From: Toxoplasma gondii ME49
Taxonomy: Eukaryota > Apicomplexa > Conoidasida > Eucoccidiorida > Sarcocystidae
NCBI RefSeq assembly: GCF_000006565.2
Contig: NC_031476.1
Span: 1,264,458 to 1,328,457 of the forward strand
Direction: 5' to 3'
Length of the DNA: 64,000 bases
Positions 46,642 to 59,700 of the stretch are shown in pieces. Each line of letters opens with the position of its first letter. Position 1 is the stretch's first letter. The translations under genes were made by a program, and so were the position numbers. The notes beneath the pieces are model-generated. The model searched no databases. It was not told the origin of the DNA and worked only from the letters and a program-made list of their open reading frames with translations.

Positions 46642-49162
46642 AGAACGCCCGAAAATACGACGCGTCTTCTCCGCGGGTAAATCCCAAATCGTCAAAGTCC
46701 CTCAGGCTTCTTCGTTTAAGCCGATGGAAGTCTCGCTGAAGTCGGGTGTCGTCAGTGTTTTTGGAAAGAAAGTCCTTTCTCGTCTTCTGATGAAACAGCG
46801 CTCCACCTTTGACGCGGCGGAAAAGCCGTCTGCCCTCCGTCGAGAGAACCGTTCTCCGTTTTTACCGTCGAAATGTCGAGCAAGTACAGAGATCCTACTA
46901 CTTTCGCGGGAAGAAGAAGACGTAGAAGCGAGAAACACAAGCAAGAGATACGAAGAAGACCACAAGGAAAACAGATTCTAGGAAGGACATCCAGGAAGAG
47001 ATAGGAACAGGACCTCGAACAGAGCTACTCCGAAGAATCTGGAGAAGCAGACAGAACAAGAAGAAAGGAGAAGAGGAGAAGTGAACTACAGAAAAAAGAG
47101 GTAGGACCAAGAAAAGAAATCGGAAGTCCTGGCGGATTAAGAGAGGTCACACACCTCGGATCGGCGGTGGAGGAAGTGCAGGGAGAAAAGGGAGGACGTG
47201 GAGAGACCGATGGAACGCAGAGGAAACAGAACTTTTTGCAGAGGCAGCAAACCCGCGTGCATGCAGAGAAAGCAGCGAGAACCGGCCTCAGGTGTACGAG
47301 AAAAAAAACTCAGAGAGAGAAGCTTTCTCGTCTTCCGATGAAAGTCTTGAACCTGAAGGTCACCTGGGTCTCTCGGCTCTTTTCGAGGGAAGGGAAGGAA
47401 TCGACGACGAAAGAGAGGCACCTGGCGAAAAAACAAAAAGTATCCCCGAAAGAGCTGCACGAAAGCGTTTCGAGGAACAGGAAGCGCGAAAAGTCAGGGA
47501 CGAAAACGGGAGGAATGTCAAGCAAAAGTTGCGCTTGCCGCTCTCTGGAGGCGTGCATGCCGCCTCAGCCGTTTGTGCCCAAACGTAGACAGATTCCGTA
47601 CACAAAAACCCCTCCAGAAAGTGGCTTTTTCTTGAACCCTCAACGTTTCTTCTCAGGAGAGACTCGAAAATGCTCAGAAGAAGCAGAAAAGTCGAGAGAC
47701 GCCCAGGTCGAGAGTGCATGCACCTTGGCCCTAGACGCAATCAATGTGTGCCCTCGCGCAAGGACTTCGCGCGCGGCGATTCTCAACAAGACCGAGTTTC
47801 CTCTTCGAGGGAAAGGAGGCCTTCTGCCGAGCCTTCGTACACAACACAAGGAACCCGACTCAAAGAAAGGTTTTTTTTCCGCCTTTATCTCCCAAAGCTG
47901 TCGAAGACGAAAGGGATTTTCTTGTCACCATGTACAGGGCAGAGGCCGCACACCGTGTGCGGCAGAGTCCGGTGGACAAGGCGGGTGAATGCGCAGCGCG
48001 TCTGTTCGGATTGCTTCCAGGCATTTTTTTATGTTTTTCGACTTGTCTTTTGCGTTTCTCTCGCCAAGACATCTGCGAGATCTAGCGGAAGTCCGAGAAA
48101 TTCGCCGAGAAAAGGACGCCGGTTGCTGCCGCCTCTCGACTCGCCTCGCGGGTGTACCCGAGACCCGCGGAACAAATCACGGACGTTGTCTGTGTGTGTG
48201 TGTGCTTGGCGCCACCCCCCAGCGCGCGCTGTTTGTGTTTTCTCAACTGCTTCGCTGGCGTTTCTTCAATTTTTCACGGGAAAAACGCGCGCTTTCCCCT
48301 CCTTCTCTTTGTGACAGCCCGATGGATTCTCACGGAGGCGGCACCTGCGCGCTTCTGCGAGAATCTGCTTTCTGTTCCCCCGTGTCCGGGCGGTTCTCCG
48401 TTCGCTGCCACCGTTCACAAGTTGCGTTTGGCAGAAAAGCCGCGCCTTTCTGCTTTTCTCTCCATTCTCACGGAAACGGAACGTCGCAGACTCTGCTCCG
48501 ACTTGCACATGGCAGTCTCTTGCGCTTTTTGACTGCTGCCGCTGCGGGTTGCTCCTCTCCCATGGCAAAACTCCGCTACTGACACGCGAGCTGGGCTGCA
48601 GTGGAGCGTCAACTCCGTCGCGAGGGGCAGGGGAGGTGAAGGGCGTTTCTTCTCCTCGATCTGTAGAACTCTTTCTGTTCTTTTCTTTCTCGAACGTGAG
48701 AACATCCGTCGCCGTCTGCCTCCAACTTCTCGGCTGCGTTTCTCTTCCCGGCGAGGAACGGACATCGACAGAATGCGAATCGAAAACCAGACATGTCTTG
48801 GTGAGCCTGGGGACAAGTTCCTCGGCATCGTTTCCTTTTTCGTCTCATCTCTGACACAACTGCACACCCTTTCAAATTCTGAGTAACCGGACGGTTGGAC
48901 TTCCTTCCAGGTGCCCGCCGCATACATCACACACCCTTTTTGACTGCCGTTGTTGACGCCTTGAGATTGACCCGCCGCATCAGGTTTTGACGCCTCGTTT
49001 TTCTTCATCTGCTCCGAGGGACTTTGCCGTGGAAATCCAACCGTCCTTGTTGGCTCTCGGCAACTCTGACCTCCGCCCCCCGGAGACAAGAAGCGCCGTT
49101 CTCAGGACCCACTCGTCTCCGCAGGATCCCTCGAAAATACAGTTCCGCAGTCTCTTTCCAAG

Positions 49163-49222
49163 ACATATGTATATATGCATATATATATGTATATATGTAT
49201 ATATATGTATATATTTATATGG
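49163..49222. repeat. TA-rich microsatellite
   Basis: TATG/TA tract in the spacer between GET3 and the STAG-like gene. Confidence 0.85.
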
Positions 49223-49614
49223 GGTCTGCATGCAGAGAGCTCTGTCTTCATCCCTGTGGTCTATGCGCAAAATCATGTACTCATGCATGTGATGCGTATG
49301 CACACAGACACATGCATGCAAGCTGTGAAGAAGCCGAGCGGATGGATCGCTGGAGTCCTGTGCTCTGCGCGGGAAAACAGTGGATGGCCCACTGTGGGAG
49401 ACGAGCCTGTGCTCCGCCTCACTCTGATCTGTGTATCTCTTTGCATATGCATGCATGCAAAAACCGCGAGGGAAACCACTTGAGTTGTGCCTAGAACCTT
49501 GACGCGCTTTTATTTGCTGCGGCCTCGCTGCACTGTATCCGAAGATTGTGTGTAAAGCCGTACTCTTGTACACATATACACTTGTTTGCATGCATGCAAG
49601 ATAGAAATCGAAAC

Positions 49615-49718
49615 AGGTGTATATTTATACATATATATATATATATGTATACATATATATGTATATATGTATATATATATATATATATATATGTATATGT
49701 ATGTATATGTGTTTATAT
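49615..49718. repeat. TA-rich microsatellite
   Basis: About 100 bp of TA/TATG units in the same spacer; a self-complementary TTGCATGCATGCAA sits just upstream near 49,587. Confidence 0.85.
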
Positions 49719-50319
49719 GTGAACGAATATATTCATGCCTTTTCGTCTCAGGTGCACATTGTTTTTGGCGTCTCGTCCTTTCTTGCGGATTCTTGTTGAC
49801 TGCTTGTCTTTCATCTGAAGAATGAGAGCGGAAAGCTTTCGCTGTCAGTGAGCGTGACGTCTGTTCGTTTTCCATCACGGGAGGGCCATTGTTTGTCTCT
49901 TGTGCGAGTTTTCGCTTCGACGGTTCTTGTCCACGTTCCCCAGGATTCGCTTGGCTCCTGCGCGTCCGCTCTCTGTCTCTCTCTCGCCTGCTCACGCCTC
50001 CTTTCTTCACTTTGACTGGCCTCGGCGTCTGCGGCTCTTCGACTTCTTCTTTGGGCGTCTCCTCGAAACAGGGAAGCAACCGAGCGCCTCGCCGCAGCCA
50101 CCCACTCTCGGGTGTACGAACGCGTTCGCAGGGCGCGCGCAAAGTCGCGGACTCCTGACGGGCACTCTGCCTCTGCCTGGACTGCTCCCGCGCGTCTTGG
50201 TTTCTGTTTTCAGTGCGTGGAGGTCGATCTGTGCATTCGCGACTCGCCTTGGAAACGGTCGCCTGTTCCGGCAGAGGAGACGCCCTTGACGACGCTGTGT
50301 CCCCCAGCTCTCCTCTCAT

Positions 50320-50418
50320 GTATACAGATATATGTATACAGATATATGTATACAGATATGTGAATATATATATGTATATATATGTATATATATGTATATA
50401 TATATATGTATGTACATG
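50320..50418. repeat. TA-rich microsatellite
   Basis: TATACAGATATATG units followed by TA/TATG units, about 400 bp upstream of the STAG-like start codon. Confidence 0.85.
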
Positions 50419-50799
50419 TACATTGATGTTGAGAGATAATCGCCGCATATCTGTGTGCGTCTGTGCATGCGCGGGAGCGTAGATGCGTCCTCTTAAATGC
50501 CTGGACATCGTCGACAGAACGAGAAGGACATTTGCGTGGACGTCGCTTGCTCTGTTCTTATCGCGGTCGTGAACGGGGCGTCGCGCCTTTTAGAAGCGAC
50601 AAGAGACTGCGGAGATCGAAACCGAACGACTCGACTCCTTGCTAAGCTGCGCCAGAGTGGCTACGCCTGAGGACGCCCGCGCTGCTGGTCCTTCTCCTCT
50701 TTTTTTTCTCGTTTTCTTCCTCTGTTTCCCTGCCTTTTCCTTCTCTCGTTCGACAGCAGGAAGGAAGGGAGCAAGAGGACACCGTCGAGCTTGGAAGGC

Positions 50800-53700
50800 A
50801 TGGCGAGGCGCGTGAGAGGACGGACGTCCTTCGGCTCTGAAGAGAGCGAGGAGCCGGCGAGCGTCCTGCCTCTCTCCGCGTCCACGCAGCGCAAGCGCAG
50901 CAGCAGCCAGGTAGCCGGGAAGGAGAACAAAATGGCGCCTGAGAGAGCGGGTGCAGGGCAGACAGGGACGGTGGACCGTGACCGAGACGGATTTCTCATT
51001 CCTCGGCCCCTGGCAGCGAAGACGCAGAGACGAAAAAGACAGGAAAACTCGGAAAAGTTCGTGCAGCGGAATCCGAGGGCGCGACGGCTGGGCAGGCTGG
51101 AGGGAAAGGCACTCAAGTCCGTGGATGCGAGAAGGAGGAGAGCAGAAGAGGAACTCGAGGAAGACGCGGCAGACGCAGGAGACGCAGGAGAGGAAGACGA
51201 GGCTGCAGAGTCGGACGAGGAAGAGGTGAGTTCCTCCTCGACGAGTGAGGATGACCTCGAAGACGAGGACTACGAGGAGGAAGAGAAGCCGGGAGCAACA
51301 AGGAAACAGCGCGAGAGAGAAGAGGCGCGTGCTACCAGAGAGAAAGACTTCTCAACTGCGCTGCCAATGCTCGTCAAGGACCTGGCCCTGGAGCGCCTCC
51401 CTGCCCGCGAGAGTCTCCCCGCGTCGGGATCTTGCGGCGGCCGCGAAGAGCGGCGGAAGCGAGGGCGCGGCACTTCGGGGAGTCCTGTGTGCTCCGCGGC
51501 CCAGAGAAAGAAAAGAAGAAAAGGCCGAGAGGAAGTCCTCGCTCTCGGAACCTCCCTGGAGACCCTCGTCTCCGTCGCGGGGGTCCTCCGCTGTCCAGAT
51601 ACCGTTGCGGAAGCCATTGCCGCAGAACTGTCGGAAGCAACTCGCGGCGACTCCAGTGAAAGACGAGAGACAGAAGGAGAGCGAGAACGCGGGAGAGAAC
51701 AAGAGGGAGAAGAAGAAGAACTCGGCGGGAGGGGAGAGGGGCGCCGAGGGCGCGGACGCCAGGCAGGACGGACAGAAGGCGTCGACGGAGAAGAGAGAGA
51801 AAGGCGGAGGGATGAGACCACAGCCGAGAGGATGGGGACGCTTGCCGCGGCTGTGGTGAACATGCTTCTCGAGGTACGTACTCAACAAGGTTTTGTGGAA
51901 CCCTGTTCAAAGTGACGCGTGGATTCCCTCCTCTCTCTTCGCTTTTTCGCCTTCCAGGACCTCGTCTCGGATCGAGCTTGCTTCTTCGTAACGTCCGTGC
52001 TCTCGTGTATATAACGGCATGCGTCTCATCTTTTGGGGATCTCATCACTCGGTGTCACTTTCGTTTCGCTCGTCCTTCGTCTGGTCACAGTTTACGCTTT
52101 TCGTTTTTCTGCATCTTTTCCGTTCTCCGTTTTCAATTCCTTTTCTTCTTTTACGTCTGACTTGCTTTTTCCTCCTTTTTCCTTCTCTTTTCGTTTTTTC
52201 TGTCTCCTGTTTTCCTTTTTCGAGTGCTTGGTCTGCACTGCCGATTTTTCCTTCGCCTCTCCCAGGCGTTCGTCGCGCGAGTCTCGGATTCCTGCATGCG
52301 TTGCGCCTCTGCCTGACGGGGTCGTCGTTCTGTCTCTCTGGTGCAGGCCGGAGGCCTCCCGTCGCCTCTGTTCCACCGGGAGCACCTGGCGCCTCTGCTC
52401 CTTCAGTCTTTCGCCGTGCTGCGCCGCGCATGCACTCGCCGGAAATCTTTGCCTTCTGGCCTCTCGCGCGCAGACAGCCTCGCCATCCCTCCTGTCGTCC
52501 TCGTTCCGCCGCCGCCGACTTCTTCGGCTGCCACAGCCGCCAGGCGCATTTTGCAGCGCGGCGTCTGTCGCCTGTTTGCTCAGCTCCTCGAAGAACGCAC
52601 AGCGGGCGTCTCCCGTCTCTCCTCTGCGTCTGCTGTCTCCTCTGCGTCTGCTGTCTCCTCTGCGTCCGAGGAGGCGGGGGTCGCAGGGCGGGAGGAGAGC
52701 GGACATCCGACTGAGAAGAGAGAGAAGGCGGCGGTTGGAGAGAGACAGCACTGCGCGCTTCTCGAGCTCCCTCGGCACACCTTCCAGCGCTTCCGCGCGC
52801 TCCTGAAGAGCCTCTTTGTTCGCGTCACCCTCACCTGTCAACGCGAAGGTTGCCTCGAGGCGCGCGGAGGCCTCGGCGGCCTCCTGGGCCTCCTCGCCGG
52901 CCTTGCGGGAAGCGGCGCCAGGCGAATCCGCGCTGCAGCTACTCTCGCAGGTGAGACGAGGAAGAGAGAAAAGAGAAGAGAGAAGAGAAGAGAGAAAAGA
53001 AGAAAGGAAAGAAGAGAGAAGAGAAGAGAGAAAAGAAGAGAGAGAACAAGAGGGAAGAGCGTATGGAGACGACGTTGAGTTGAACGAGTTAAGGAACAGG
53101 GGATGCCAGCCAGAGAGACTCGAGATAAGATGTGCAGTTGTGTGTGTCGCATGCATCGGGTTGCATCAGTTCGTTTTCCTCTGTTTTTTTCCTCGCAGTT
53201 CGTGGCCGCGATGACTTTGTCCTCTCTTCCGTTGCTCGCCTCTCTCTGATAAAAACTTCTCACTTGATGTCCGCCTGTTGCTCTGTTCAAAAAGCTCTCG
53301 AGTGATAATGTTGCTGGAGAAAAGTTCACTTGGTGCTTGTGTGCATGCAGTGTTGGGCATTGCGGAGGGCCTAGCTGCCTCGCTCGGTTCACTGCATGCA
53401 GAAGAAAGCAAGTTCCACCAGCAGCTCCTTCAGCTCCAGGCGACGTACGCCGTCCCCGCTCTTCCCTCCGCTGGCGCCGACTCTTCCTGGGGCGCGAGAG
53501 TCGTGGAGGACATCCGCGCGAGGCTGGAAGGCGCCGAGAGGAACGCGCGGGTGTCTGTACAGCTGCTCGAAGTACTGGCGGCCGAGTCACTCGCCTTTCG
53601 CTCTCGAGACGTCTGCCCCCTCATCCGCGCAGAAACTCTGCAGGTTATCGTAAGCCGCATTGGAAACGAGAAGTTCGGCACGACAAACACTCAAGCCGCG

Positions 53701-56700
53701 ATCGATGCCTGTGTGCATCATGTTCACATGCATCATATTTCTGTCTATTTATATATATATATATATATATATACATACATATACATACATATACATATAC
53801 ATACATATATACATATATACATATATGCATATATATATATATATATATATGTATAAATATGTGCATACAGATTTATATATCACCTGAGCTAGGGAGTATG
53901 TGTGGAGTGGAAGCAAGCGATACGTGGAGCGCAGAAAGGAGAGGAGAGCGTCGGCTGGTGATTGTGTTGCGATGACGCCTGGTCTTCGTCGTTCCCGCTC
54001 TCCGCTGTTTGTCCTTGGTGAACGTAGTCTCTGCTTTTTTCTTTGCACCTTTTCTTCTGCGTCGAACTTAGACACCTCGTCGCTTTCTCGCAACTCGACT
54101 GTGCCCTCTTTTTTTTCTCCCCTACTTTTCGCGTTCACTTGGAAATTCTGTCTTGTCGTCTACAGGCTTCGTGTCTGCTTCCGGCGGTGCCGTCGCTGGT
54201 GCTCGGGTCTCTGCCGTTTCAGGCGGCGGTGTTGTCTTCGCTGTCTGAGGCGCCGTCTGGGAAGGCAACCACGGCCTTCCAGGCGGAAGCGCTTTTGAGT
54301 TCTGTGGAGATTTTCTCAGTCGCTCTCTCGCTGCTTCTCCCGCGAACGCGACGCGAAGGCCCTTTGAGTGGAGGTGAATCCGAAGGCCGCTCTTGCAGCG
54401 TTCTCGCACTCGCGCCGAACGGAGCAGGAGACAGGGGAGACGCCGAGGTCGACGAGGCTTTGCGCCAGAAAGCGGAGACGCTCGTGAAGCTCGCGAAGCC
54501 TGTCGTGCTACTCCTCGCCTGCGGCGCCGAAGAGACGGCCGCCGTCGCCGCGTTGCATGCATTGGGGCCGGCGGCGACGGCGACGCGCCTCTGGAGAGAG
54601 ACACGGAGCATCAGAAGGGATCGGAAGGCGGGGGAGACGAAACGCAGGAGATATCCCGCAACTGCGGGCGCGGGGGAATGTGACGGCGAAGGAGACGCCG
54701 AGAAAGACAGAGACAAGAGAGCTGGAGAAGGCGGGGGAGACGAAACCTGGCGGATAAGCGAAGAAGACGCCGAGAAACTTCTCACCGCTTTCTGGACCTC
54801 GAAGGGGATGGCGACCGCCGCGGCCGCTGCGCCGATCCTCGACGACTTGTTTTTAGGCGGGCACTTTGTCGAGAACGCGAGAGTCGAGAAACGCGCAGAA
54901 AGGTAAGGGGACATGTCGAACATGTCGGAGACGGCAAGAGAGTGCAGGCTGTCGCGGGGGCTCGAAGGGAGTCAGTCGCGTTCTGCGTCTGTAGAACCGA
55001 AAAAAGCGTTGGATGGCGAACAAGCAGCTGAGGCGTTGGAGGGTGGGTGGGGGGAGGGAGGGACTGTGCAGCCTCAGGTTTTGCGAGGAGAGAGCAGAAC
55101 CGGGAGAAACGCTTCGGAGACTGGGTCGCTCTTTGTGAACAAGGAAGAGCCACGGTGTCGCGAGGCACACTGTCGTTTCGTTTGCGTCTCTCGAGTCCAT
55201 TTTGCGCGTCTCTTCTGTTCGGCCTTCTCTGCTTCCCAGCTCTCACGGCTCGTCCGTCGAACGCGACCTTCGTCTTCTCCTCTCCTTCTGTCTCGCTCAC
55301 CTCCCTCGCTCTCCGTCGTCTGCCTCGTCCTCGTGTGCCTCTTCTCCCGCGCCTTTCTTTGCATGCGCAGGCCGCGTAGTTACTGGATTTTGGGATGTTG
55401 TCCCTGGAGTGAAGCAGCCGAAGAAGATGCTGGACTTGCTCTTGCGAGGCGAAGCCGAGGGAGATGCCCGCAGCGGCTTGCAAGACGGCGAGAGGACGCT
55501 GCTGCTGCGCTTCTGCGAACGGTCTTTCGAGCTGCTGCAGACGCGCCAGCGCGAGGCGCAGCGCGTCCGTTCGAGGCGGAACTTCGCGAAGTCTCGGGAA
55601 CACAAAGTTTGGGGTAAAGTCCGCACCACAGAGCGCGTGCGAGAGGAAGCGAAGGAGGCACCTTGCTGGGGATGCGAGGCTGCATGGCGAGCCGCCCAGA
55701 AGGCAGAGAAGAGGACCAAGCATGCGGCGCGAGATCAGTGGACGCTGTCGGATGTCGAGGACGAAGGAGAACGCGAGAAGGAGAGCGAGAAAGAGAGAGA
55801 AGCGCGAGAGGAGCGGGAAGAGAGACTCTTCCTCATCGAAGGAACAGAAACGGTTTTCGCGAATTTGCAGATGCTCCTCCGAATTCACCAAGTGAGGCCG
55901 CGACAGAGGCTGCGTCGGGACTCACGCGAACTGCTTTACACGACCGGCCGTTTGTCCAGAGAAAGAAGTCGAAACAGGTTTCTGTGCTTGCTTTGGCTCT
56001 TCCAGTTCTGTCGTGTGCCAGGGGGCGCCCGGAGGGGAGACACACACACACACATGCATGTCTCGCGTTTTTGTCCACTTCGCTGTCGGTCTCGTGAGTA
56101 TCCGCGAAGACTCCGCAGACTGTGGAACCTGGTCACAGAGCCGTTTCCCCACAGTTCCTGGAAAACGCGTCCTCTCCGCGCCTGCTCGTTAGGCTCCGTC
56201 TTTTGCGTTGCTGGGGATCTTCACTCGGGAGTAACTGGCACCTAGCGACGGATGGCGGTTTACCTGGAATCCCTCGTTGGAGAACGGAGAATGCGCTGGC
56301 GCGGCACCCGGACGTCTTTGCGCGCTGTTCGCCTATCCCTGTGTCGAGGCTGTGTGTCTGTGCGCGCGTCTCAGGCTGACAGAGACGAACTGCAACTCCT
56401 CCTCGCGAGCGTCTACTGGGCAACCTTCCCGCCCCCCTGTTTGGAGTTTCACCTCTCTCAGAGAGCTGATTTACTGTTCGCTCTCGTTTCGTTTGCTTCT
56501 TCGCCATCTTCCTCCGCTTCTTCTGCCTTTGCGCTACCGTCTTTCTCTCCTTCCCGTTCTCCCCTGTCGGCGGCCTGCAGGTCGCCAGTGTCGATCTGTG
56601 CGCAGACTTCATCTTTCTTCTCTGCGTCCGGAACTCTCGCTGCGCTCGCGGCGCTCTGTCTCGGCGCCTCGGATCCCCTCGCCGTTCGAACTGCTTTCAG

Positions 56701-59700
56701 CTGTCTGGCGAATCTCGGCATGCTTCTCGCTCCCCTGGAGGAAGCGCGCGTCGTCGACGCCCTCGCACACCTGCATGCGAATGTGCTCGCGGCCGCAGTC
56801 GCGAACGTCGAAGCTCTCCAGGCTCTTCTCTTCACTCGCCCCGCTGCAAAGCTCAGCGACTCGCGGAGCGAACGAGAAGGAGAACAGGGAGGAGAACAGG
56901 GAGGAGAAGCAGGTCGCGGAGGGGGATTCGGGGAGCCTCTGATGCCTTTGGATTCTCAGCGGGAAGATGCAGAGGCACCCCCAGTGTTTGACTTGATGCG
57001 TGCCGTCCAATCGCGGAGACACCGAGAAATGACCGAAATGAACGTTGCGCAGCTCGAGGCGAATCTCCTCCGGCTCGCGGCCTTCTACTCCACCTGTCTC
57101 TCGTTGACTGCGGAGCCGAGCGACGCTGCAGAAAAAGGCGCCGAAGGCCCCAGGAACTCGCTGCCGCCTGTCCCCACACCTGCCGCCACAGAGACAGCAG
57201 TCGCCGTCCTCCACATGCGCGTCATGGCCACAATGACTCAAGGGGGCGAGGAGGAACGAGCGTCGGAAGCCGGCGGAGAGACGACGGCGCTGCCCGCCGA
57301 TTTGCCCGAAGTCCCGAGTGAGGAGCGAAACCGAGCAGTCGGGGCAGGAGGAAAGAAGAGAGAAAAAAAAGGAGGGCAAAGAAAAGAGAAAAAAAGGAGA
57401 GCAAAAAAGAGAGAAGAAGGAGACCAAAGAAAAGAGAAGAAGGAGACCAAAGAAAAGAGAAGAAGGAGAACAAAGAAGCGAGAAGGGACAGGAGGAAAGA
57501 GAACGAGGGGGAGAGAGAAGAACACACAGACAGCACAAGGAGGAGGGGCGGAGAAGGGGAAGAGATAGAGAAGAAAGAAGGATAGAGAGGAAGGGAGGAG
57601 CGACCAGAAGACGAACGAAGGCAGGGAGAGAAAGAGAAGCGTCACAGAGAGATAGAGCGAGAGGAAACAGAAGTTTTGAGTACTTCGTTCAACGACGATT
57701 CATCCGTTGCATGCGGGTGTTTTCAGCCCCTCGTCTGGTGCTGCATGCATCGGATCTTCTTGTCGCGATCTACAGCCACTTGGCGTACCGAAGTCTCTTT
57801 CTCTACGCGAGGCTCACGACAGCCATCAGGCGCGTTGCACACTTGGAAACCTGCAGAATTCGAGGCGCCGCTCTTCCAGCTTTGGCCCGCGAGGTCGCGA
57901 GAGAAGAAGAAGAAACGCGCCACGCAGAGGGCAAACAGCGGCGGAAGAGAACAGAGAGGAAAAACGACAACGGGGTGCTCCACGGCGACTGGGACGCCGA
58001 CCTGGAAGACAGCGAGGGAAACAAGCGGGAGGTCGTCGCCGGTGTCACTACCGGTGTCTTCTCCGAGGGAGACGAGGAGCATTGCGAGACTGCGAACGGC
58101 GTCCAGGGAAAGAGACAGACGGAGGAAGGAGCGAAGGAGGAAACGGAGCTCAAGGAGGAATCTGAGGAGATCGAACTCGCACACAAAGAGGTTCTTGCCC
58201 TCTCGAGGGAGCTGCAGCAGACTCTGGTAGGAGCGAAAGCGTTTTCGCGGTTAGTGTCTCTCTGTCTTTTGCGCCTGCGTTCTGCCGGGCGTCGCGATCG
58301 TTTCTTCTCCCTCTTTTCCCCCTTCCATTCGTTCCGCGTTGCGTCCCCGGTTCTTCGTTTTTCCTTGTCTCTCTCGCTTTCCCCATCGTCGTTCTCCGCC
58401 CCGTCTGCGCCTTCTCTGCCAGGCCGACGCCGCTGTGTGCCGCAGTCGCTCGACGGTGCTTCTCACGGCTCTTCTCGAAACGGAGACTCGGCCGCTTCTT
58501 CTCTTCAATTCGCTTTTCTCTCTCTTGACCTTGAGTAAGACAGCAGTCTCCAGAGCACTTCAAAGCGACTCTCCTTCCGCTGCGTCCGGAAGGAAACGCG
58601 AGCCATCATCCTGCGCCATGAAGATTTCTTTCTGAAGCGAAAAAACTGGACACCCACAGACGTCGTGAATGCGCGAGTGTGAAGGCCGAAATCCTCGTTC
58701 TTCAGAAACGCCTCTCGACCTGCTCTCCACGTTGCTGAGAAGCCGCCGCCCACGCAAGCTGCGCGACAGCGAGAAACGCGTCCGGCCTTGACTCTGTCGC
58801 TGCACTTTCCTTCTCTAAACATCCACGCATGCACTGTCCGAAGAGCCGCAAGTCTTGATACATACATCAATCGTCGAGAGTCAAAAAAACCAAACACACA
58901 CACATACATACATATACATATAAGTATATATATACATATATGTATATATATATATGTAGATGTATAGATATATTTATGTACATGTTGTTGTGGGTGCCGA
59001 AGCGCGTGGACAGATGCGAAGGGAGAGGCCTGCGTTTCGACATGCGTCTTTCTGGAACGCGCGCGCTTTCTCTCTCTCTGGCTCTGTGTACATACAGCCC
59101 AAGTCGAAGGGATGATTTCGTGGAGTCGGGAGGTGTGCTGTCGGTCCCTCTCCGCCGTCTCGTCTTTGTCTGCTGAAAGCGCGTCGACGTCGCGTTCCCC
59201 CGAGCGTCTTCTTCCTGCTTTACACGCTTACGAGTACATTCCTTCAGACATTGAGTCGGTGGTCTCCGCGTTTCAACATTTCCTGGATCTCCTCGGTTCT
59301 GAATCCGCTCTTCTCTCTCCGGAAAACGCGGTGCGGCGGCGTCTCGGTCGTGCAGAGAAGGCGGAACAACAGTCTTCTGTCCTTCCTTCCTCTTTCTTCG
59401 CCGACGCCGCCGCTGCCTCCTCGCCGCCAGGGGCCGCGTCTCTCTTCGCGTCGGCACTCTCTGGAACTGCATGCGCTCCGCTCCTCGCCATGGCGCGGTA
59501 CGACGCCTCTGCTTTCTCCTATCTTGACTCTGTTGTCCTCTCTCCTCCGTCTCCTTCTTCTTCGATGTCGCCAGGGAGCGAAGCGCTCGTCTCGGTTTCC
59601 GGCGCAGGCGGTGGACAGGAGGCGCGCAAAGACGAAGGCAAAGAAGAGGAAGGCGTCTGCGACTTCCAGTCCAAGCTTCGGGAAGCGGTCGCCTTGGGCT

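Larger units (their letters stand above)
46597..50799. other. Spacer between GET3 and the STAG-like gene, weak coding candidates only
   Basis: The left end is the GET3 promoter (- strand) and the right end the promoter/5'UTR of the STAG-like gene (+ strand). In between, several - strand fragments look mildly coding: a Gln/Arg/Glu-rich frame at about 49,835-50,275, a frame at about 48,870-49,020 containing KGCVMYAAGTWKEVQPSGYS, a short ATG frame near 48,560-48,470 (MGEEQPAAAAVKKRKR), and a frame ending at a stop near 47,885 with PHTVCGLCPVHGDKKIPF. I could not join them into a gene with matching phases, so I do not call one. TA microsatellites fall at 49163-49222, 49615-49718 and 50320-50418. 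Confidence 0.45.

Noticed and set aside
51226..51231. A strong-looking GTGAGT donor inside exon 1 of the STAG-like gene.
   Set aside because: The frame stays open for another 216 codons with coding character and ends at a good donor at 51874 that fits the next exon, so the internal site is probably unused.
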